A DNA stretch of 13,645 nt, taken from assembly GCA_910579085.1 (NCBI GenBank), contig CAJTRU010000084.1, positions 1 through 13,645 on the forward strand, in the 5' to 3' direction. This document shows, in pieces, positions 8,053-13,100 of the stretch. A program made the position numbers and the translations under genes. The stretch is from an uncultured Lachnospiraceae bacterium (GTDB lineage: Bacteria > Bacillota > Clostridia > Lachnospirales > Lachnospiraceae). Numbering within the stretch: the first letter of the stretch is position 1; every line of letters begins with the position of its first letter. The notes under the pieces were generated by a model that was not told where the DNA came from, searched no databases, and saw only the letters and a list, made by a program, of their open reading frames with translations.

Positions 8053-8466
8053 TTACTTATTGTATTTGCTTATAAGTTCTTCTATCTGCTCAATGTCCTG
8101 CTTTACCTGTTCAGGGTCTTCTTCTGTGTCTAAAAGTGCTGATAAAATAGAAACTTTAGAAACTTTCTTGCTTAATGACTGGTATTCAGAAGTCATTTTA
8201 AACAGTAAAAATTCTTCCTGTGTAACCATTGACTTATAACTACGTGTAAGAACAGTACCACTGTAAACTATATCAGCGACTTCAATCAGGTTGTTTTTAA
8301 GTAATTTCCTAAGTACTGCCTGTACAGTGTTCATCGTAAGTTCAGGTTTTGCTTTAACGATTAAAGCAGCGGTTTTTGGTTCGTCGCTATCCCATAAGAT
8401 ATTCATAACGTCCATGTCACGCTTTGTCAGATTGATATTAATCATCTGCTTATGTTTTTGTTTCAT
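8053..8466 (-). CDS. BlaI/MecI/CopY-family transcriptional repressor
   Basis: This is a small winged-helix repressor of 137 aa, the usual family length. The N-terminal DNA-binding domain (about 10-85) has LTKRDMDVMNILW and the recognition-helix pattern TMNTVQAVLRKLLKNNLIE (44-62), followed by the wing (YSGTVLTRSY). Residues 86-135 form the helical dimerisation and cleavage region. In beta-lactam systems a BlaR1/MecR1 membrane metalloprotease triggers cleavage of the repressor in this region. No such partner is in the window, so signal and targets are unknown, and a link to beta-lactam resistance should not be assumed. AAGGAG at 8476-8481 precedes the ATG. The promoter carries a palindrome in its spacer, which suggests autoregulation. 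A decayed paralogue fragment lies at 6803-6945. Confidence 0.93.
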   Translation of the reverse strand: MKQKHKQMININLTKRDMDVMNILWDSDEPKTAALIVKAKPELTMNTVQAVLRKLLKNNLIEVADIVYSGTVLTRSYKSMVTQEEFLLFKMTSEYQSLSKKVSKVSILSALLDTEEDPEQVKQDIEQIEELISKYNK

Positions 8467-8480
8467 GATTTATTTCTCCT

Positions 8481-8494
8481 TTAACTTTAGTTAA
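8481..8494 (-). repeat. Inverted repeat beside the repressor's ribosome binding site
   Basis: TTAACT-tt-AGTTAA is a perfect 6-bp-arm repeat adjoining the AAGGAG of the BlaI-family gene. It could be an operator or an mRNA element; AT-rich context lowers confidence. Confidence 0.35.
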
Positions 8495-8515
8495 TAATTT
8501 TAATTAAGCAAATCC

Positions 8516-8528
8516 AGAAGTAACTTCT
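8516..8528 (-). repeat. Odd-centred palindrome in the repressor gene leader
   Basis: AGAAGT-a-ACTTCT is a perfect 6-bp-arm repeat about 50 bases upstream of the repressor start and downstream of its predicted transcription start. It is a candidate second operator. Confidence 0.4.
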
Positions 8529-8557
8529 TAAATATTAGCTAGGTAGTAATTAAACAT

Positions 8558-8586
8558 ATTATATATTGTAATTACAAAAAAGTCAA
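8558..8586 (-). promoter_or_regulatory. Promoter of the BlaI-family gene with a palindromic operator in its spacer
   Basis: On the minus strand, -35 TTGACT (8581-8586) and -10 TATAAT (8558-8563) are separated by exactly 17 bases. The spacer contains the perfect 12-bp palindrome TTGTAATTACAA (8566-8577). BlaI/CopY operators often use TACA/TGTA half-sites; here the order is TGTA-AT-TACA. A repressor bound there would block RNA polymerase, so autoregulation is likely. The leader would be about 85 bases long. Confidence 0.8.
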
Positions 8587-8647
8587 ATGAATTTCACAAT
8601 AAAATTAAAACTTATATTTTGTTAAGAAGTATATTTATATAATGCAG

Positions 8648-9817
8648 TTAATACAGGTTGTCTATTTTACTTTTTATAACGGATGCTGCTTCTGGCTCTT
8701 TTGTGCAATCCAGCCTGTAAACTGGTATTTTCTGGATTATGTTTTCTGCAAAATCCAGGTTTTTTTGAAGAAGTGTAACATCCCATGAAGGTGAAACCAT
8801 TCTCTGCATAATTGAAAGTGCCTGGTCATAATCTGTAAGTTTTACAACATTATTTACAGCCGCCTTCTTTAAAAATATAATTCCGCCAAGCGGGTAACTT
8901 GCTGTTGTAAATATTCCGGATGTGCCGCACCAGGGCAACCCGTATGTTACAGGAAGATTGTCTTTAATGCTTATTATATTTAAGTCCCCGTTAAGTACAG
9001 GTGTATTATATATTTTATTCCAGAGGGCTGTATGGGTGGATTTGCCAGTACCAGAGCATCCAGAAAAAAGCCATGCCTTTCCTTTATATAGTATGGAAGC
9101 TGAGTGGATAACAAACATTCCATGCAGTTGTGCTGCTATAAGAAATGCAAAACGGAGCGCATGGAATATATGGCATGTGTGTTCTTTGGTAATTGAAGGA
9201 AAACAGTAAATATCCGTGGCAGAGCCATCTTTTGATACTTTCATTTCGTATATTCCATATTCTTCTGGAAATGTAAATATATATGAATTGCCAGATAAAC
9301 CTTCTGTACCAGTATCTATTATAGAAACAGTCCCATTTCTTATAAGTATATTTCCGTTAGTATGCCATCTTGGCCTTCCCTTATAGAAATGGATATATTG
9401 CTGGTACTGCATATCCCCGGCAGGACAGGAAAAATCTTTAAAATATTTTTCAAAAACCATATCTGGGCCGTCATATGCAATTTTAATATTACCTATTTGG
9501 AAATATTTTGCATGGGAAGATGGGGCAGCACTGGATGACGGCAGGTTTTCAAGAATTCCATATGATGCAAGCAGGTTTTCATATTCTGTAATATCAGCAA
9601 GTATATCCTGCATGTTCTCTGTGCCAGCATCATATTTATTACAAAGAGCACTGGCAATCTGTTCTTTGTCCATTCCTTTGCATATTAAATCCCATATAAG
9701 GGCAGCAGTGGGGTTAAGCTTTAACTCTGGCATATGGTCTGCAATATTCTGTCCATATGGGAGCAGGCATGGAATGCCATAAATATTTGTTTTAATAAAC
9801 CCGTCTTTTGGCTTCAT
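8648..9817 (-). CDS. PqqD-domain / HPr kinase-like fusion protein
   Basis: This is a 389-aa two-domain protein. Residues about 6-90 look like a PqqD/RRE peptide-binding domain (FIKTNIYGIPCLL, then LNPTAALIWDLICKG and a helical tail). The C-terminal part (about 235-385) is an HprK/PEPCK-like nucleotide-binding domain with HSA (238-240), the P-loop GCSGTGKST (253-261), NGD (276-278) and GLPWCGTSG (293-301). Known relatives in peptide-modification clusters include HprK-like kinases that phosphorylate lasso-peptide precursors, and PqqD-type domains deliver leader peptides to enzymes. By inference this protein binds a peptide and phosphorylates it or uses ATP. No radical SAM enzyme, cyclase, protease or obvious precursor gene lies beside it, so it is an orphan here. 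AAAAGGAG at 9827-9834 precedes the ATG. It is transcribed divergently from the Fe-S scaffold-like gene. Confidence 0.85.
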   Translation of the reverse strand: MKPKDGFIKTNIYGIPCLLPYGQNIADHMPELKLNPTAALIWDLICKGMDKEQIASALCNKYDAGTENMQDILADITEYENLLASYGILENLPSSSAAPSSHAKYFQIGNIKIAYDGPDMVFEKYFKDFSCPAGDMQYQQYIHFYKGRPRWHTNGNILIRNGTVSIIDTGTEGLSGNSYIFTFPEEYGIYEMKVSKDGSATDIYCFPSITKEHTCHIFHALRFAFLIAAQLHGMFVIHSASILYKGKAWLFSGCSGTGKSTHTALWNKIYNTPVLNGDLNIISIKDNLPVTYGLPWCGTSGIFTTASYPLGGIIFLKKAAVNNVVKLTDYDQALSIMQRMVSPSWDVTLLQKNLDFAENIIQKIPVYRLDCTKEPEAASVIKSKIDNLY

Positions 9818-9917
9818 AATATAAAACTCCTTTTAGTAAGTTTTTATAACTGGAAACTGCTTATATAATGAATTTACCATGTCCAGCCAGCTAAAACAAC
9901 TTATATCTTGGATTTAT

Positions 9918-9946
9918 ATTAATTATTTTTGTTATTTTTTTGTCAA
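9918..9946 (-). promoter_or_regulatory. Probable promoter of the PqqD-HprK fusion gene
   Basis: A perfect -35 TTGACA reads on the minus strand at 9941-9946. With a 17-base spacer the -10 is ATTAAT (9918-9923); nearby TA-rich alternatives exist. The spacer is almost all A and T, so the exact -10 is unsure. Confidence 0.5.
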
Positions 9947-9991
9947 AAGGTGTAGACTAAAACGCAATTTTGTGAGAAAATATTACCAGGA

Positions 9992-10010
9992 CTGTGGCAC
10001 TATGCCACAG
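9992..10010 (+). repeat. Perfect inverted repeat in the leader of the scaffold/GGGtGRT operon
   Basis: CTGTGGCA and TGCCACAG form perfect 8-bp arms around CTA, ending 30 bases before the start codon. It is distinctly richer in G and C than its surroundings. It could be an operator near the transcription start or a small mRNA hairpin; no T-run follows, so it is not a terminator. Confidence 0.65.
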
Positions 10011-10040
10011 ATAATAAGCATTATTGAAAGGAGCATGAAC

Positions 10041-10748
10041 ATGATTTATTCACAGGAAGTAGAAAACATGTGCCCAGTTGCCCAGGGTGTTGCACATGGC
10101 TGCGCACCTATCCCAGAGGAAGCAAAATGGGTAAAAGCAAAAGAAGTAAAGGATATCTCCGGTTTTACACATGGTGTAGGCTGGTGTGCACCACAGCAGG
10201 GTGCCTGCAAGCTTACCCTTAACGTAAAGGAAGGCATTATCCAGGAAGCACTGGTTGAAACTATCGGATGTTCAGGTATGACACATTCTGCCGCTATGGC
10301 AGCAGAAATCCTTCCAGGACGTACAGTAATGGAGGCTTTAAACACTGACCTTGTATGTGATGCTATTAATACAGCTATGAGGGAATTATTCTTACAGATT
10401 GTATATGGACGTTCACAGTCAGCATTTTCAGAGGATGGCCTTGCTATAGGTGCAGGCCTGGAAGACCTTGGCAAAGGGCTGCGTTCCCAGGTTGGAACAA
10501 TGTATGGTACATTAAAGAAAGGCCCTCGTTACCTTGAGATGGCTGAGGGTTATGTTACAGCAATTGCTCTTGACGCAGATGACTTAATTATTGGTTACAA
10601 GTTCGTTAGCCTTGGAAAGATGACAGACTTCATCAAGAAGGGTGATGACCCTAACACAGCATGGGAGAAGGCAAGTGGCCAGTATGGCCGTGTTGACGAT
10701 GCTGTTAAGCTCATTGACCCTAGAACAGATAAGGAAATCGAAAAATAA
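10041..10748 (+). CDS. NifU/IscU-like iron-sulfur scaffold-family protein, GGGtGRT partner
   Basis: This 235-aa protein resembles the NifU N-terminal (IscU) scaffold fold. ETIGCSGMTHSAAMAAEIL (73-91) matches the scaffold loop GCGxA with Cys77. Other cysteines lie at 11, 21, 49, 56 and 106, unlike the standard three-Cys IscU pattern, so cluster binding may differ or be absent. It is longer than IscU (about 130 aa). The ATG at 10041 is chosen because GAAAGGAG (10026-10033) is 7 bases away. An in-frame ATG at 10035 is too close to that site, and the one at 9879 adds an unlikely basic-hydrophobic leader. It lies 20 bases upstream of the GGGtGRT gene with its own strong site, forming an operon; the two families commonly pair in Clostridia. 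No nifS/iscS is in the window. Arginine codons lean to CGT, unlike the AGA/AGG-rich neighbours, suggesting high expression. Confidence 0.85.
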   Translation: MIYSQEVENMCPVAQGVAHGCAPIPEEAKWVKAKEVKDISGFTHGVGWCAPQQGACKLTLNVKEGIIQEALVETIGCSGMTHSAAMAAEILPGRTVMEALNTDLVCDAINTAMRELFLQIVYGRSQSAFSEDGLAIGAGLEDLGKGLRSQVGTMYGTLKKGPRYLEMAEGYVTAIALDADDLIIGYKFVSLGKMTDFIKKGDDPNTAWEKASGQYGRVDDAVKLIDPRTDKEIEK

Positions 10749-10768
10749 TATAAAGGAGGCAACGGATA

Positions 10769-11779
10769 ATGGCATTATTTGAATCATATGAAAGAAGAAT
10801 TGATAAGATTAACAGCGTATTAAACAGCTATGGTATTGCTTCTATTGAAGAAGCAGAAAAGATTACAAAAGATGCTGGGCTTAACGTTTATGACCAGGTT
10901 AAGGGAATCCAGCCAATCTGTTTTGAGAATGCATGCTGGGCTTATATTGTAGGCGCTGCTATTGCAATTAAGAAGAACTGCCGCAGGGCTGCTGATGCAG
11001 CAGCAGCTATAGGCGAAGGATTACAGTCATTCTGTATCCCAGGCTCAGTTGCAGACACACGTAAAGTAGGGCTTGGTCATGGTAACTTAGGAAAGATGCT
11101 TCTTGAAGAAGAAACAGACTGTTTCTGTTTCCTGGCAGGACATGAATCATTTGCAGCGGCAGAAGGTGCTATCGGTATTGCAGAGAAGGCTAATAAAGTA
11201 CGTAAAAAACCTCTCCGCGTTATACTTAATGGTCTTGGAAAAGATGCTGCACAGATAATTTCACGTATTAATGGATTTACATTTGTTGAAACAGAATATG
11301 ACCCATATACTAATACAGTAAAGGAAGTTTTCCGCAAGTCTTATTCTGAAGGACTCCGTTCTAAAGTAAACTGCTATGGTGCTAATGATGTATGTGAAGG
11401 TGTTGCAATTATGCATAAGGAAGGCGTAGATGTGTCTATTACAGGTAACTCTACTAACCCTACACGTTTCCAGCATCCAGTTGCAGGTACATATAAGAAA
11501 GAATGTATTGAACAGGGCAAGAAATATTTCTCAGTAGCATCAGGTGGTGGTACAGGACGTACACTCCATCCAGATAATATGGCTGCTGGCCCAGCTTCAT
11601 ACGGAATGACAGATACACTTGGACGTATGCACAGTGATGCACAGTTTGCAGGTTCATCTTCAGTACCTGCCCATGTTGAGATGATGGGCCTTATCGGTGC
11701 TGGAAATAACCCAATGGTAGGAATGACAGTTGCAGTTGCAGTTTCTGTCCAGGAAGCAGCGGACGCTGGCAAGTTCTAA
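10769..11779 (+). CDS. GGGtGRT protein
   Basis: This 336-aa protein belongs to the GGGtGRT family, named for the motif seen here as SGGGTGRT (258-265). The biochemical function of the family is not known to me. It is cytoplasmic by appearance: no signal peptide or membrane span. Conserved-looking features include cysteines at 51, 56, 71, 89, 118, 120, 202, 209 and 246, the segment GLGHGNLGKMLLEEETDCFCFLAGHESFAAAEG (101-133, shown only in part as key residues G101, H104, C118, C120, H125) and a Gly/Ala-rich C-terminus (GLIGAGNNPMVGMTVAVAV). AAAGGAGG at 10752-10759 sits 9 bases before the ATG. The upstream scaffold-like gene is its steady partner, so a role in Fe-S or cofactor handling is an inference from context. 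Transcription ends at the terminator 36 bases downstream. Confidence 0.93.
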   Translation: MALFESYERRIDKINSVLNSYGIASIEEAEKITKDAGLNVYDQVKGIQPICFENACWAYIVGAAIAIKKNCRRAADAAAAIGEGLQSFCIPGSVADTRKVGLGHGNLGKMLLEEETDCFCFLAGHESFAAAEGAIGIAEKANKVRKKPLRVILNGLGKDAAQIISRINGFTFVETEYDPYTNTVKEVFRKSYSEGLRSKVNCYGANDVCEGVAIMHKEGVDVSITGNSTNPTRFQHPVAGTYKKECIEQGKKYFSVASGGGTGRTLHPDNMAAGPASYGMTDTLGRMHSDAQFAGSSSVPAHVEMMGLIGAGNNPMVGMTVAVAVSVQEAADAGKF

Positions 11780-11814
11780 AAATACATTGGCATTAAAAAA
11801 TCTTTAAAAGCTTT

Positions 11815-11851
11815 AAAGCACTGTAATCATAAGGGATTGCAGTGCTTTTTT
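11815..11851 (+). terminator. Terminator of the scaffold/GGGtGRT operon
   Basis: AAAGCACTGTAATC (11815-11828) pairs with GATTGCAGTGCTTT (11835-11848), 14 bp with one G-U pair, around a 6-base loop, followed by a T-run to 11851. It is a textbook intrinsic terminator. Confidence 0.95.
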
Positions 11852-11917
11852 ATAATATATGCAGTAATATATAAATCTGGTGTGGGAAGCCGTAAAAAGT
11901 GGAAAGAACTGGCTGGC

Positions 11918-11949
11918 AGGTAACGGGTAGGTAACGGGGCACAGGTAAC
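11918..11949 (+). repeat. Three AGGTAAC direct repeats
   Basis: AGGTAAC begins at 11918, 11929 and 11943; the first two copies extend to AGGTAACGGG. The spacings of 11 and 14 bases are irregular. The patch is GC-richer than its surroundings. Function is unknown. Confidence 0.5.
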
Positions 11950-12120
11950 AAAAATTTGAAGGGAAAATGCCGTAGCCATAAGGGCTTATAATATTTTTAA
12001 TATTATTATTAACAAGCGTGTCTGGAATGGTATTTATAGGTTTTGGAATAAAATATATCTGATAGAAAGTGCAAAAGATGTATGCAATAAACGGTTCAAT
12101 AAGTTTAATTATATTATTAT

Positions 12121-12180
12121 AAAAACCAGTATAAAACTATAATAGTTCTATTATAATATACTAAGATAGTTTTATACTGG
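12121..12180 (-). terminator. Long hairpin with T-run, likely terminator of agrDB
   Basis: CCAGTATAAAACTAT (12126-12140) and ATAGTTTTATACTGG (12166-12180) are perfect 15-bp arms around 25 bases. Read on the minus strand the hairpin is followed by TTTTTATAATAA, as an intrinsic terminator would be; the plus-strand reading has no T-run. A second perfect palindrome, TATAATAG-tt-CTATTATA (12138-12155), overlaps the left arm. The stem is mostly A-T, so strength is uncertain. Confidence 0.6.
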
Positions 12181-12265
12181 CAATACTTTGGATAATTACA
12201 TTAACCTGTCATTTATCCATGATATCTTATTTATTAAACTATATTTATTAAATTATATTGCCAGT
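12176..12265 (-). promoter_or_regulatory. Alternative pairing element overlapping the agrDB terminator
   Basis: ACTGGCAATA (12176-12185) is perfectly complementary to TATTGCCAGT (12256-12265), with TTTTA/TAAAA adding further pairs after a bulge. The shared element overlaps the terminator's first-transcribed arm, so the two structures are mutually exclusive: an anti-terminator-like layout. No downstream minus-strand gene is evident. Confidence 0.4.
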
Positions 12266-12303
12266 GGTTAAAACCTAATATAATATGTTTAAATTTATCT
12301 TTA

Positions 12304-12879
12304 TTAACCTTTTATTTTTGTTTTACTTATTATACATGGTAATTGTAAACTGGCTGGTAATATTAGTCCAATTGCTATACATATTGCAAATTTTTCTTTT
12401 CCTGTTACCAAAAATAATATGAAAACAACCATAAAAAACATTACAATAAACCATGTAGTTCTTTTGTAAGTTATTTTTTCATTATTTGACAACCTACGGT
12501 TTTCAGAATCAACCGGGCTGCATATACATAAACTTACCGCTGCCACTGCTGTCAAAATTTTTAATGCCATATTGCAGGTAACATAAGATGCAGCACTAAT
12601 ACATAAAAACAGCAAAGCACATGAGCCAGCAAAACATGTACCTGCCTTGCTGGCATGAAACCCTCCGCTGAATTTCCTAAGTACCATAAATGGAATGATA
12701 ATTACTATCCCTTCACATAACTTACCCATTATGCCACTTATCAATATAACAAGAAATAATGGTGAAACAGTTATAATAAAACTATATATTGCATATTCAT
12801 ATAATTCCTTGTCTTCAGGTTTGATAGCATTATGTTTAATAAGCCATGTGCTTACATTTCCTATAAATCCAGAAATCAT
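12304..12879 (-). CDS. agrB: AgrB, accessory gene regulator peptidase/exporter
   Basis: AgrB is a membrane cysteine endopeptidase that cuts the AgrD precursor at its C-terminal side and helps form the thiolactone ring of the autoinducing peptide. This 191-aa protein has the usual family length. The active-site region reads RKFSGGFHASKAGTC (68-82), with catalytic H75 and C82 spaced as in Staphylococcus AgrB (His77/Cys84). Hydrophobic spans lie near 30-50, 55-67, 83-97, 101-120, 143-158 and 164-185, and the cytoplasmic-loop motif SPVDSENRRL follows the fourth. The ATG overlaps the agrD stop as ATGA, indicating translational coupling. There is no agrC or agrA on either side within the window, so the receptor must be elsewhere or absent. 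The gene ends at TAA (12304-12306), 124 bases before the T-tailed hairpin. Confidence 0.96.
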   Translation of the reverse strand: MISGFIGNVSTWLIKHNAIKPEDKELYEYAIYSFIITVSPLFLVILISGIMGKLCEGIVIIIPFMVLRKFSGGFHASKAGTCFAGSCALLFLCISAASYVTCNMALKILTAVAAVSLCICSPVDSENRRLSNNEKITYKRTTWFIVMFFMVVFILFLVTGKEKFAICIAIGLILPASLQLPCIISKTKIKG

Positions 12880-13031
12880 TTTTTCTTCTTAAAACGTTCC
12901 AGTTCCTTAGGTGCTTTAGGCTGGTAAATAACACAGCAGGATGCTGAATTAGCCTCTGTCTTTAACACTGAATCTAATACACTTACTACAGTTTTTGCAA
13001 TTTTGTTTGATGAAGTCCTATTGTATTTCAT
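12876..13031 (-). CDS. agrD: AgrD, cyclic autoinducing peptide precursor
   Basis: This 51-residue precursor has the three AgrD parts. Residues 1-28 form an amphipathic, Lys-containing leader (KIAKTVVSVLDSVLKTEA). The core is SASCCVIY (29-36). An acidic/basic recognition tail follows, QPKAPKELERF (37-47), whose P-K-E-L matches the conserved tail of Staphylococcus AgrD (VPKEL). Cys32 is well placed to close a five-residue ring C-C-V-I-Y, with cleavage by AgrB after Tyr36; Cys33 could instead close a four-residue ring. AGGAGG at 13039-13044 lies 7 bases before the ATG. The stop overlaps the agrB start (ATGA), so the two genes form one operon. The mature peptide is inferred, not proven. Confidence 0.93.
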   Translation of the reverse strand: MKYNRTSSNKIAKTVVSVLDSVLKTEANSASCCVIYQPKAPKELERFKKKK

Positions 13032-13053
13032 TATAATTCCTCCTTTATGACAA

Positions 13054-13100
13054 GGTTAACCACTGGCTGTTACACAAATATGTTAACATAAAATAACATA
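13054..13100 (-). promoter_or_regulatory. Palindromes and phased direct repeats upstream of agrD
   Basis: TATGTTAACATA (13079-13090) is a perfect 12-bp palindrome. On the minus strand TATGTTA occurs at 13094-13100 and 13084-13090, exactly 10 bases apart, as for a regulator binding one face of the helix. GGTTAACC (13054-13061) is a further palindrome just upstream of the ribosome binding site. AgrA-type regulators bind direct repeats, but these do not match the Staphylococcus motif. No firm -35/-10 pair was chosen; TTGTAT about 25 bases farther upstream is a weak -35. Confidence 0.45.

Larger units (their letters stand above)
11852..12303. other. Intergenic region between the GGGtGRT operon and agrB
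   Basis: No gene is supported. It holds a GC-richer patch with three AGGTAAC copies (11918-11949) and a set of inverted repeats (12126-12265). A plus-strand open stretch of about 24 codons ending near 12060 encodes a hydrophobic segment (LILLLTSVSGMVFIGFGIKY) without a start or ribosome binding site; it may be a decayed membrane-protein end. Confidence 0.4.

Noticed and set aside
9835..9882. Fifteen-codon minus-strand ORF directly upstream of the PqqD-HprK gene (MVNSLYKQFPVIKTY) as a peptide precursor
   Set aside because: No good ribosome binding site, no leader/core layout, very short, and it runs into the next gene's ribosome binding site; chance is the simpler reading.
9879..10040. Upstream in-frame extension of the scaffold-like protein from the ATG at 9879
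   Set aside because: It would add 54 basic-hydrophobic residues and run through the leader hairpin; GAAAGGAG sits correctly only for the ATG at 10041.
11374..11772. Minus-strand 132-codon ORF inside the GGGtGRT gene
   Set aside because: Shadow of the real gene's codon pattern; no ribosome binding site or recognisable protein.
11900..12060. Possible CRISPR or riboswitch in the region after the GGGtGRT terminator
   Set aside because: The AGGTAAC repeats are too short and irregularly spaced for CRISPR, and no known riboswitch core was recognised.
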